A stretch of DNA of 17,064 nucleotides from Bifidobacteriaceae bacterium (GTDB taxonomy: Bacteria > Actinomycetota > Actinomycetes > Actinomycetales > Bifidobacteriaceae). A model generated the notes under the pieces. The model was not told the DNA's origin, searched no databases, and saw only the letters and a program-made list of their open reading frames with translations. Every line of letters begins with the position of its first letter. The stretch's first letter is position 1. Shown piece after piece: positions 6,529 to 13,964 of the stretch. The stretch is taken from NCBI GenBank assembly GCA_030530905.1, contig JAUMUB010000010.1, positions 1 through 17,064 on the forward strand, written 5' to 3'. The position numbers were made by a program, and so were the translations under genes.

Positions 6529-7956
6529 TTACTCTTCGTGAGCGAGTTTACGCATCAACTCAGGGTCAACAACCTTCTTATGCTCACGACCTTCCTTCGC
6601 ACCCTGCTCACGTTCAAAAGCGTCAATACGTTTCCAACCAGCAAAATCAATTGGTTTCACGCCACGGGAAGCAAGCAGGTCATCAATTGAAGATTCATCA
6701 CGATTTTTAGCAATCAAACCGCCGTTATCCTGTGACAAATCTTGCAACATATTGTCAACAATAAGTAACGCATCTGATTTAGTTGAACCAATTAAACCAA
6801 CCGGACCGCGCTTTGCCCAACCAGTTGCATACAAACGATTATGAACCTCACCAGACTCATCAACAATACGACCTTCAACATTAGAAAGCGTAGTTGTTTG
6901 CTCGTCGTAGGCAACATCAGGAACGCTAGCAGGCTTATAGCCGATAGCATGATACACCGCTTGCACAGGATACTCTTCAAACTCTCCCGTACGACTCATC
7001 TTACCTGAAGCATCAGTCTGTGTTTTCTCAACGCGAATAGCGCAAACCTTACCATCTTCACCAATAACTTCTACAGGATCAGAATTGAAATGGATATAAT
7101 ATTTGCGATTAGCAGGGTTGCCCTCAAAATCAACTTCCCCATCATCGGCCATATCAAGAGCCATGTCCTGAATTGCGAATAATTCTTCAACCATTTGACG
7201 AGTTAACTTATCCTGACCAGCAACCTCGACTGTTTCCTCATCAAGATCAAAATCATCCTCATTAATAATGAGTTGAACTCCAGGCAACTTCTCCATCTCG
7301 CGTAACTCCTGCACTGAGAACTTTGCCTGTGCAACACCACGGCGAATAAACAAGTGAAGCTCTTGCGCCTGATTCTTCGCAATCCCCTCATACACATTGT
7401 CTGGAATATCAGTTGCAGAGCGCAAATCATCGGCATTGCGAACAAGCTCGCGAGCCACGTCCATAGCAACATTACCGCCACCAATCACCGCAACCTGTTT
7501 TGCAGTTAAATCCCAATCCAAAGCAGCAGTTGGGTAACCGTCATACCATTCCACAAACTTTGCAGCACCAAAAACACCCTGTAAATCATGACCTACGATT
7601 GTGAGCGGACGATCTGCAACAGCACCTGTTGCAAATAGGACGGCATCATAACGATCCAACAAATCTTCTAACAACACATCCTTGCCGAATTCAACATCGC
7701 AGTATAAATGAATGTTCTCATTATCAAGCGTCTTCTCCAAAGCACTAGCGATAAACTTAATACTTGGATGATCTGGAGCAACACCATAACGAACCAGTCC
7801 AAAAGGCACTGGAAGCTTTTCAAACAAATCAATGCGAGCCTCAGTAGGCAAACCTAGCTCTTCACCACGCTTCTTCAGCTCGCGCAAGAAAATATCAGAA
7901 GAATACACGCCAGCAGGGCCAGCACCCACAACAGCAATTCGAAGATTTGAAACCAT
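6529..7956 (-). CDS. fprA: Ferredoxin-NADP(+) reductase, FprA/adrenodoxin-reductase type
   Basis: This is an FAD flavoprotein that passes electrons between NADPH and a ferredoxin or flavodoxin in the cytosol. Numbered from the chosen ATG, IAVVGAGPAGVY (7-18) is the FAD-binding fold. PFGLVRYGVAPDHPSIK (51-67) is characteristic of the adrenodoxin-reductase branch. VAVIGGGNVAMDVARELVR (155-173) is the NADPH site, and RLYATGWAKRGPVGLIGSTK (374-393) is the conserved C-terminal FAD segment. At 475 residues it has the usual FprA length. The upstream in-frame extension to a TTG at 8013 is rejected because it would run into the terminator and promoter of 7985-8036. The ribosome site AAAGG is a long 11 bases from this ATG. 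It is probably transcribed alone, bracketed by two terminators. Confidence 0.93.
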   Translation of the reverse strand: MVSNLRIAVVGAGPAGVYSSDIFLRELKKRGEELGLPTEARIDLFEKLPVPFGLVRYGVAPDHPSIKFIASALEKTLDNENIHLYCDVEFGKDVLLEDLLDRYDAVLFATGAVADRPLTIVGHDLQGVFGAAKFVEWYDGYPTAALDWDLTAKQVAVIGGGNVAMDVARELVRNADDLRSATDIPDNVYEGIAKNQAQELHLFIRRGVAQAKFSVQELREMEKLPGVQLIINEDDFDLDEETVEVAGQDKLTRQMVEELFAIQDMALDMADDGEVDFEGNPANRKYYIHFNSDPVEVIGEDGKVCAIRVEKTQTDASGKMSRTGEFEEYPVQAVYHAIGYKPASVPDVAYDEQTTTLSNVEGRIVDESGEVHNRLYATGWAKRGPVGLIGSTKSDALLIVDNMLQDLSQDNGGLIAKNRDESSIDDLLASRGVKPIDFAGWKRIDAFEREQGAKEGREHKKVVDPELMRKLAHEE

Positions 7957-7984
7957 TCGATAAATAACCTTTACAAGATTTAAA

Positions 7985-8013
7985 AATACACAAACATATA
8001 CAGCATATAACAA
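7985..8013 (-). promoter_or_regulatory. Probable promoter of fprA
   Basis: On the minus strand TTGTTA (8008-8013) and TGTATT (7985-7990) are 17 bases apart. The -35 box directly abuts the terminator hairpin of the upstream protease gene, which fits a new transcription unit. Both boxes match four of six consensus bases. Confidence 0.4.
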
Positions 8014-8036
8014 GGGGGCTTGCTGTACAAGCCCCC
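8014..8036 (-). terminator. GC-rich terminator hairpin after the HtrA-like gene
   Basis: A perfect 9-bp stem GGGGGCTTG/CAAGCCCCC with a five-base loop stands 40 bases past the protease stop codon. On the minus strand TTGTTAT follows, a weak T tract compensated by a very stable stem. Confidence 0.8.
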
Positions 8037-8076
8037 AATTCTAGTTATCATGTTAAACGTTAAGTACCACGTTCAT

Positions 8077-9765
8077 TTACTGTAGGCTAAATGGATTGAT
8101 ACTTTCATCACCATCATTATTATTCTCATTATTCTGACTATTGGAATTATCAGAAGAATTTGAACGATTAGAACCAGTTACCTTACTTTCTGCATGATTC
8201 AAAGTAACTTCAATATCCTGAGTACTACCATTACGAACAACTGTAAGCTTCACCTTATCATTCAAGGATGCAGCACGAATATATCCGAGCAACGAGTAAG
8301 TGGTAGTGGTTGCGTTACCGTTGTAAGCGACAATTACATCACCAGCCTTCAAGCCAGCAGCCGCAGCAGAACTACCATCAGTTACTGATACCACACTCAC
8401 ACCGCCTCGGGTTACGCTACCAACAGTAACCGTAGTAGTGCGAATTGTAGCACCTAACACAACGTGAGTGACGGAACCATCTTTGATGATAGACTCAACC
8501 ACATGCTTCACTAAATTTGATGGAATAGCAAAGCCAATACCAATAGAACCACTCGAAGATGAAGATGAGGATGAAGAACTATCCGTAGCAATTGAAGAGT
8601 TAATTCCGATAACTTCACCAGCAGCGTTAAAAGTAGGACCGCCAGAATTACCGCGATTAATAGCAGCATCAATCTGAACTGCATTAGTTACGATTTCAGC
8701 ATTATTCTCCATCACAGTTACAGGACGATGTAATGCAGAAACAATACCAGTAGTAGCAGTATTGTCATACCCTAAAGGATTACCAATTGCCATAACACTC
8801 TCGCCCACGGCAAGATTGTCTGAATTAGCAAATGAGACTGCAGTTAAATCGCTTGGAGGATTCTGAAGTTTCAGAACAGCAAGATCTGTAGAAGTATCAG
8901 TGCCAACAATATCTGCAGCATAAATCTGACCATTAGCTAAAGTTACCTGAATTGCTGAAGCGCCAGAAATAACGTGATTATTAGTGACCACATAGCCACG
9001 TGTGTCCACAATTGCACCAGATCCAGCTGCAACACCACCGCTTAACTGAGCCTGAATAGAAACCACAGAAGAAGAGACATTTTTTGCAACAGTAGTCCAA
9101 TCAACACTTTTACCGTCAGCAACTTTAGCAGTACCAGAACCAGAAGTATTAGAAGAAACACTAGAAAGTTGACCGGTACTAGGAACTGCAACTAATCCCG
9201 TGCTAATAACAGCAAAACCAACACCTAATGTGAGTGCAGCAGTTACAACAGCTACCACAAATGCAGTAACAATATTTGAACCACGCTTATGTTGCTTCAA
9301 ATCAGGTTGAAAACCTGGAACCGCGTTAGGATCAGCATTCTGATCACCATTATTGGAGAATGTAGCTGTATCAAAAACATTTGTTTGCTCACCATCATTA
9401 ACGAAATTATTCTGCGCATTCTGTTCAGAATTTTGCGCATATGGATTAAACTCCGAAGTTGCAGGTGCAAAATTTGCATCAAATGATGTCTGCTCAAAAG
9501 TAGACTGCATATCAGCAGTAGGAGCAGCATTTACAGGCTCATTACTATATGCACCATATTCAGGTGCAAGACTATAAGATGGTGTCGCTTGCTGAGGATC
9601 AGCAAACTGCGGTGGCTGTAGATTATTAGTCTGCACATCACTCATTTCAGCATTATTTTGAGTCATATTTTCTGAAGCTTGATTATTCTGTGCTTTCTGA
9701 TCTACTGAGTTTTCAGATTGCTTTGACGGGGAATCACCAAAGTTTTCATTGTCAAAATCAACCAT
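8077..9765 (-). CDS. HtrA/DegP-like membrane-anchored serine protease with PDZ domain
   Basis: This is a trypsin-type quality-control protease acting outside the membrane. Residues 1-160 are a Q/N/A-rich, probably disordered cytoplasmic tail, followed by one membrane segment (about 164-195). The S1C protease domain has the triad His264 (TNNHVI), Asp294 (TSTDLAVLKL) and Ser374 (RGNSGGP). A PDZ domain covers about 440-525 (GLKAGDVIVAYNG at 471-483), and the C-terminus is Asn/Ser-rich. Ten consecutive serines (396-405) interrupt the loop before the substrate-pocket strand GIGFAIPSN, an unusual spot for a homopolymer. AAGGAG lies six bases before the ATG. It is divergent from tgt. The family is certain; whether it is the sole HtrA of the genome cannot be told. 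Confidence 0.93.
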   Translation of the reverse strand: MVDFDNENFGDSPSKQSENSVDQKAQNNQASENMTQNNAEMSDVQTNNLQPPQFADPQQATPSYSLAPEYGAYSNEPVNAAPTADMQSTFEQTSFDANFAPATSEFNPYAQNSEQNAQNNFVNDGEQTNVFDTATFSNNGDQNADPNAVPGFQPDLKQHKRGSNIVTAFVVAVVTAALTLGVGFAVISTGLVAVPSTGQLSSVSSNTSGSGTAKVADGKSVDWTTVAKNVSSSVVSIQAQLSGGVAAGSGAIVDTRGYVVTNNHVISGASAIQVTLANGQIYAADIVGTDTSTDLAVLKLQNPPSDLTAVSFANSDNLAVGESVMAIGNPLGYDNTATTGIVSALHRPVTVMENNAEIVTNAVQIDAAINRGNSGGPTFNAAGEVIGINSSIATDSSSSSSSSSSGSIGIGFAIPSNLVKHVVESIIKDGSVTHVVLGATIRTTTVTVGSVTRGGVSVVSVTDGSSAAAAGLKAGDVIVAYNGNATTTTYSLLGYIRAASLNDKVKLTVVRNGSTQDIEVTLNHAESKVTGSNRSNSSDNSNSQNNENNNDGDESINPFSLQ

Positions 9766-9790
9766 TAAACACTCCTTGTTTTAAATTCAT

Positions 9791-9820
9791 TTTATATCTG
9801 ATTCAAGTAAAGATTCTCAA
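9791..9820 (-). promoter_or_regulatory. Probable promoter of the HtrA-like gene
   Basis: On the minus strand TTGAGA (9815-9820) and TATAAA (9791-9796) are separated by 18 bases, placing the start of transcription about 20 bases before the ribosome site. Confidence 0.4.
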
Positions 9821-9953
9821 GCTGAAAATTACCTGAATATTCTATGCGTATTTTACCCTAATTCTAGTAAAAAATACTTTAAACAAAACTGGCCCACGTA
9901 AAACATTAAAAGAACCGTCCTTTTCAGGCACACCTTAGCTTAAAGTGTATGCT

Positions 9954-11288
9954 ATGACAAATGTGCAAACACAAACAACAAACACAGCGTTAAATTATCT
10001 CGAAAACCCACGAGGCGCACAAGAGGGCAAGCCAGGAGATCGCAAAGAGTTCTACTTTGAACAGCGAACCCGTCTAGAACACAGCGCAGACGGAAAAGGT
10101 AAAGACGGTGCACGCTATGGGCGTACAGGTGTAATCCATACACCACATGGAGATATCAAAACACCAGCATTCGTACCAGTTGGCACACAGGCTGTCATGA
10201 AAGGTGTACTTCCAGAAAGCTTACGTGAAGCAGGCGCACAATGTATGCTCTCAAACGCATTCCACTTGTATGAACGTCCAGGCGAAGACGTTCTTGACGA
10301 GGCAGGTGGCCTCGGAAAATTTATGAACTGGGACGGGCCGACGTTCACCGACTCAGGAGGCTTCCAAGTATTATCTCTCGGTGCAGGATTTAAAAAAACC
10401 TTAGCAATGGATACACAAGGATTAAAATCTGATGAAATTATTGCTGAAGGCAAAGAACGCATGGCATTCGTTGACGAAGATGGAGTTACATTCAAATCAC
10501 CACTAAACGGTTCATTACATCGATTTTCAGCAGAAATCTCCATGAGTATACAGCACAAAATCGGCGCTGATATTATGTTTGCCTTTGATGAACTCACAAC
10601 GCTTGTGAATACGCGCCGTTATCAAGAAAAATCCTTAGAACGTACTTTTAGATGGGCAAAGCGCTGTATTGCAGAACATGAAAAACTTACCCAAGAACGC
10701 TTAGGTAAGCCATACCAAGCCTTATACGGTGTAGTACAAGGTGCAAATTATGAAGATTTGCGCCGTAAAGCAGCCCAGCAGATTGCTTCACTCGATTTTG
10801 ACGGAGTCGGTATCGGCGGTGCAATCGAAAAACGAATTATTGGAGAAACTTGCGCATGGATTTGCGATGAAATGCCAGAAAGCAGACCACGACACGTATT
10901 AGGTATTGCAGCAGTAAACGATATTTTTGCTTGTGTAGAAAATGGTGGAGACACATTCGACTGCGTCGCCCCCGCACGCTGTGGACGAAATGGAGCCATC
11001 TTCTCACATGACGGAAGATACAACGTCAAACGCGCAGAATTCAAACGCGACTTTGGCCCACTAGAACAAGGTTGCACATGCTACACATGCACCCACTATT
11101 CTCGCGCATACGTAAATCATCTACTACGAGCTAAAGAACTAAATGGATTCACTTTAGCATCAATCCATAATGAACACTTCTTCATCACCCTACTCGACGA
11201 TATTCGCACCTCAATTGATGAAGGATACTTCGAAGAATTACGAGATGAAACATTAGCTAAATTCTACGCAAACGGATCACGCGGATAA
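9954..11288 (+). CDS. tgt: tRNA-guanine transglycosylase (queuosine pathway)
   Basis: This enzyme exchanges guanine 34 of GUN-anticodon tRNAs (Asp, Asn, His, Tyr) for queuine or preQ1. Numbered from a GTG at 9945, it shows TFTDSGGFQ with base-catalyst Asp136, FAFDE (Asp215), GVVQGA (Gln265), nucleophile Asp339 in TFDCVAPARCGRNG, and the zinc site Cys377/379/382 plus His408. At 444-447 residues it is about 70 longer than the common bacterial enzyme, mainly through a polar N-terminal extension of some 55 residues. The substrate loop reads GGAIEK (291-296) instead of the common GGLxVGE, a form I associate with actinobacterial relatives. The ATG at 9954 is taken as the start, but neither it nor the GTG has a ribosome site, so the message may be leaderless. 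Confidence 0.95.
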   Translation: MTNVQTQTTNTALNYLENPRGAQEGKPGDRKEFYFEQRTRLEHSADGKGKDGARYGRTGVIHTPHGDIKTPAFVPVGTQAVMKGVLPESLREAGAQCMLSNAFHLYERPGEDVLDEAGGLGKFMNWDGPTFTDSGGFQVLSLGAGFKKTLAMDTQGLKSDEIIAEGKERMAFVDEDGVTFKSPLNGSLHRFSAEISMSIQHKIGADIMFAFDELTTLVNTRRYQEKSLERTFRWAKRCIAEHEKLTQERLGKPYQALYGVVQGANYEDLRRKAAQQIASLDFDGVGIGGAIEKRIIGETCAWICDEMPESRPRHVLGIAAVNDIFACVENGGDTFDCVAPARCGRNGAIFSHDGRYNVKRAEFKRDFGPLEQGCTCYTCTHYSRAYVNHLLRAKELNGFTLASIHNEHFFITLLDDIRTSIDEGYFEELRDETLAKFYANGSRG

Positions 11289-11305
11289 CTCAAATTAATC
11301 GCATT

Positions 11306-11323
11306 ATTGCAAGCGTTTACAAA
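11306..11323. promoter_or_regulatory. Perfect cre-like LacI-family operator upstream of tRNA-Leu
   Basis: The 18 bases ATTGCAAGCGTTTACAAA match every position of the catabolite-responsive-element consensus WWTGNAARCGNWWWCAWW used by CcpA and other LacI-family regulators. The site lies 18 bases after the tgt stop and about ten bases upstream of the -35 box of tRNA-Leu. No sugar gene starts here, which makes the location unexpected. A LacI-type repressor is encoded about 300 bases to the right, but any link is a guess. Confidence 0.55.
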
Positions 11324-11332
11324 CATGCCGAC

Positions 11333-11361
11333 TTGCCACAAAGCATACTGAATGCTACTCT
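11333..11361 (+). promoter_or_regulatory. Probable promoter of tRNA-Leu
   Basis: TTGCCA (11333-11338) and TACTCT (11356-11361, fitting the TANNNT form) are 17 bases apart. The start of transcription would fall about five bases before the mature tRNA 5' end. Confidence 0.5.
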
Positions 11362-11372
11362 TATTTTTGTCT

Positions 11373-11454
11373 GCGAGCGTGGCGGAATGGTAGACGCGCT
11401 GTCTTCAGGTGGCAGTGAGCAATGCTCGTAGGGGTTCAAGTCCCCTCGCTCGCA
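11373..11454 (+). tRNA. tRNA-Leu (anticodon CAG)
   Basis: The acceptor stem GCGAGCG pairs with CGCTCGC, with A73 as discriminator. The anticodon stem CTGTC/GGCAG holds loop TTCAGGT, giving anticodon CAG (11407-11409), which reads CUG. A long variable arm (TGAGC...GCTCG) marks a class II tRNA, and the T arm is AGGGG-TTCAAGT-CCCCT. The CCA end is not encoded (the discriminator is followed by CTT), so it must be added enzymatically. Confidence 0.96.
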
Positions 11455-11476
11455 CTTTGAGAGAAATGAATATAAC

Positions 11477-11507
11477 TGTGGCGGTAACTATAACAGTTAC
11501 CGCCACA
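11477..11507 (+). terminator. Terminator hairpin after tRNA-Leu
   Basis: A perfect 13-bp stem TGTGGCGGTAACT/AGTTACCGCCACA with a five-base loop stands 22 bases past the tRNA. The following ATCTTTATC is only a modest T tract. A second AT-rich repeat (CCTTTTT/AAAAAGG) lies at about 11523-11544. Confidence 0.75.
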
Positions 11508-11589
11508 ATCTTTATCGCTAGTCCTTTTTTAAAAACTAAAAAGGCACACCACAGCGGAAAATAATACCTACACAATATAAACAACACCA

Positions 11590-11609
11590 TAAACGCCGCG
11601 ATGCGTTTA
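11590..11609. repeat. TAAACGC/GCGTTTA inverted repeat downstream of the LacI-type gene
   Basis: Seven-base perfect arms enclose six bases (CGCGAT). On the minus strand it lies just past the repressor gene and is followed by TGGTGTTGTTTAT, so it may be a weak terminator. Alternatively its half-sites resemble LacI-family operator halves (AAACG/CGTTT), though the spacing is wider than usual. Confidence 0.4.
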
Positions 11610-11636
11610 CAGCATGAACCGGCCATGGTGGTTTAA

Positions 11637-12638
11637 CTATTGATACAAACCTACCGACTCACGAGCGCAATATACGGTTGGCACGTATACAATATTCTCT
11701 TCTAGATGTTCACCTGTGATGAGTTTATACATCATAGCAACACCAGCTTTTGCAATTTTACCGATTTGCTGATCTATAACAGCAACACTAGGACTCATTT
11801 GCTCAAAAACAGGAATACTATCAAATGAGATAAGAGACATTTTATCCCCAACAAGCATTCCATTTTGATGAATAACACGTATTAGCTCTATGGCATCAGG
11901 AGAATACGCACAAATTACAGCGGAAATATTCTTTTTCACAAGTTGAGCATAAAGCTCTTCATACGAATGCTTACGACAAGCGTTAATCACACTATAGCGC
12001 CCCTTATTCATCTTGCTGCTTAATTCCACAAATGCATGTTCGCGAGCGTTAACCGTTTCTGACTCAAGACAACGATGAGATATAAAAGCAACTTTCTGAT
12101 GACCGCATTTCGCTAAATGTTTTAGCGCATCACTTAATCCAGGGCGCGGATCGGAAAGCACAGCAGGAACTTTGGAAAGCTTAGAAATTCTACGATCAAC
12201 GAACACAAATGGCAATCCACTTTGTATCAGCAGATTAAAATCTTTCGCATTATTGCCCTGAGGTATTATTAAAGCACCATCAATTCGCTGACCCAAAAGA
12301 TTAGCTAAAAACATTTTCTGCTTTTTTGATGATTCTGAGGAAGTTCCAATAAGAGATGAAATGTTAAGACCGTTCAAGTCTTCTTCCATTTTAGAAATAA
12401 GCTCAGCAAAGTATGGATTGCGCAAATCCGGAGTTAAAATACCAACTATTTTATGCCTATCAAGCATTCGCATAGATCGCGCTCGTTCATCAGGAATATA
12501 ACCGAGTTCATCAGCAATTTGAAAAACCTGTTTTTTCGTAGCTTCAGAAAAGCGTCCTTTATTATGCATGATTTGAGAAACTGCGCCAACAGAAATTCCT
12601 ACGCTCAATGCGATATCCTTAATAGTCACATATCCCAT
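11637..12638 (-). CDS. LacI/GalR-family transcriptional repressor
   Basis: This is a DNA-binding regulator of 333 residues. Numbered from the chosen start, the N-terminal helix-turn-helix VTIKDIALSVGISVGAVSQI (4-23) and the hinge-proximal YIPDERARSMR are followed by a periplasmic-binding-protein-like effector domain (IVGILTPDLRNPYFAELI and similar segments). The ATG at 12638 is preferred to the GTG at 12647, because AGGAG is eight bases before the ATG and only one base before the GTG. It is divergent from an aldo/keto reductase gene 181 bases away and probably controls that gene and itself. The ligand is unknown but is usually a sugar in this family. The HTH reads AVSQIMHN where the more usual form is TVSRVLN, so the operator preference may differ from the cre/gal type. 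Confidence 0.93.
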   Translation of the reverse strand: MGYVTIKDIALSVGISVGAVSQIMHNKGRFSEATKKQVFQIADELGYIPDERARSMRMLDRHKIVGILTPDLRNPYFAELISKMEEDLNGLNISSLIGTSSESSKKQKMFLANLLGQRIDGALIIPQGNNAKDFNLLIQSGLPFVFVDRRISKLSKVPAVLSDPRPGLSDALKHLAKCGHQKVAFISHRCLESETVNAREHAFVELSSKMNKGRYSVINACRKHSYEELYAQLVKKNISAVICAYSPDAIELIRVIHQNGMLVGDKMSLISFDSIPVFEQMSPSVAVIDQQIGKIAKAGVAMMYKLITGEHLEENIVYVPTVYCARESVGLYQ

Positions 12639-12684
12639 TGTGAGCACTCCTTTGGGTCAATTGCAGACTGTAGAAGAAGTAATA

Positions 12685-12699
12685 TAGTTATTATAACTA
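12685..12699. promoter_or_regulatory. 15-base palindrome, candidate operator of the LacI-type gene
   Basis: TAGTTAT and ATAACTA flank one central base. The minus-strand reading contains TATAAT, so the palindrome overlaps a likely -10 box of the repressor gene, 46 bases before its start codon. This arrangement fits autoregulation, but the symmetry is AT-rich and could be fortuitous. Confidence 0.4.
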
Positions 12700-12757
12700 A
12701 TAAAATGCTGTAGCAACACTGATTTTCCTTTATTTATCAAGGAAATTTACATAAAAT

Positions 12758-12788
12758 TTGACATAGAGCGCACTCCAAGTAGCACAAT
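12758..12788 (+). promoter_or_regulatory. Promoter of the aldo/keto reductase gene with an overlapping imperfect operator
   Basis: A perfect -35 TTGACA (12758-12763) is followed after 19 bases by CACAAT (12783-12788). The spacer contains an imperfect 20-base palindrome (12761-12780: ACATAGAG, CGCA, CTCCAAGT; six of eight positions symmetric), placed where a bound repressor would block RNA polymerase. Confidence 0.45.
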
Positions 12789-12819
12789 AGTAGCAACAAC
12801 TTTTTAAAAGGGGTAGTAC

Positions 12820-13833
12820 ATGAAGTATTTCAAACTCGCAAACAGCGATGTAACAGTTTCACAACTCATGCTTGGAGGCATGTCATTTGGTGATTCAAGT
12901 AATAATATGCATCAATGGACTGTCGATCAAGATACAACCACAGAAATTATTAAAAAAGCGTTTGATTTAGGATTAAACACAATCGACACTGCAAACGTGT
13001 ACGCAAACGGTACAAGCGAAGAATTTATTGGCAACTCACTTCGTAAGCTCAACATTCCACGAGAGCAAATTACTTTAGCAAGCAAAGTATTCTTCAACGA
13101 TGGAGCATTATCTGCGACAGCAATTCACCGTGAGATTGATGGCACACTTCAGCGTTTACAAACAGATTATTTAGATTTATATATTATTCACCGTTTCGAC
13201 TACAACACTCCAATTGAAGAAACAATGCAGGCATTACACGAACTCGTCACAGCTGGAAAAGTTCGCGCAATAGGTGCAAGTGAAATGTACGCTTATCAAT
13301 TCCATAATATGCAGGTAGCGGCTGAACAGAATGGTTGGACTAAATTCTCAACCATGCAATGCCATTATAATTTACTGTATCGCGAGTCAGAACGCGAAAT
13401 GCTACCAGTTGCAAGACAATACGATGTACTTCCAACACCGTACAGTCCTTTAGCGAGCGGACATCTCACACGTGCCACTTGGGATTCCCAGTCAAAGCGA
13501 TCCACAACTGACGTCATTATGCACAGTAAATACGATGCCATGAAAGCGCAAGATATGCCAATAGTTGAACGAGTCGCAACCGTAGCTCAACGCTTAAATC
13601 GTCCAATGGCAGAAGTTGCATTAGCGTGGCAGTGGGCGCACGGCGCTTCCTCCCCAATTGTCGGCTGCTCTTCGCCTGAACGTGTTGAGCAGGCAGTAAG
13701 CGCAACCACGTTACAGCTTAGCGACGAGGATATTGCGTTTATGGAAGAGCCATATACTGCTCACGAGCTTGTCGGACCACTTGCACGCCCTGGTGAGAAA
13801 ACTCTTGCAGGCACAACTGCGCCAACAAAATAA
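12820..13833 (+). CDS. Aldo/keto reductase (NADPH-dependent oxidoreductase)
   Basis: This is a cytosolic TIM-barrel reductase of 337 residues. The catalytic tetrad is Asp56 and Tyr61 (TIDTANVY), Lys89 (LASKVF) and His124 (LYIIHRFD). The C-terminal cofactor segment SSPIVGCSSPERVEQAV (277-293) is typical of family members that bind NADPH through the phosphate. AAGGGG lies six bases before the ATG. It is divergent from, and probably repressed by, the LacI-type regulator, which hints at a carbohydrate-derived carbonyl as substrate. The natural substrate cannot be deduced. Confidence 0.93.
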   Translation: MKYFKLANSDVTVSQLMLGGMSFGDSSNNMHQWTVDQDTTTEIIKKAFDLGLNTIDTANVYANGTSEEFIGNSLRKLNIPREQITLASKVFFNDGALSATAIHREIDGTLQRLQTDYLDLYIIHRFDYNTPIEETMQALHELVTAGKVRAIGASEMYAYQFHNMQVAAEQNGWTKFSTMQCHYNLLYRESEREMLPVARQYDVLPTPYSPLASGHLTRATWDSQSKRSTTDVIMHSKYDAMKAQDMPIVERVATVAQRLNRPMAEVALAWQWAHGASSPIVGCSSPERVEQAVSATTLQLSDEDIAFMEEPYTAHELVGPLARPGEKTLAGTTAPTK

Positions 13834-13846
13834 GATTTAAAACGTA

Positions 13847-13895
13847 GCGTGAAAGGTGGGTGGGCTATAATTTTCAAAGCCCGCCCACCGCACGC
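13847..13895 (+). terminator. Strong terminator after the aldo/keto reductase gene
   Basis: A 12-bp stem GGTGGGTGGGCT/AGCCCGCCCACC (one G-T pair) is extended by an outer GCGTG/CACGC stem across a small internal loop, then CTTATTCTT. It lies between convergent genes and may also stop transcription of the acyltransferase gene. Confidence 0.8.
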
Positions 13896-13964
13896 TTATT
13901 CTTAAGATATAACGTTAATAGTCAATTTATGCACATGTAATTCGCAACAATATTTGCGCGTTAA

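Noticed and set aside
7957..8013. N-terminal extension of FprA to a TTG at 8013
   Set aside because: It would place hydrophobic residues before the FAD fold and run through the probable promoter up to the terminator hairpin; the ATG at 7956 gives the normal family length.
11405..11626. 73-residue minus-strand frame ending in an RGLEPLRALL-type sequence
   Set aside because: Its C-terminus is the antisense of tRNA-Leu and the rest crosses the terminator hairpin; this is a well-known kind of false gene.
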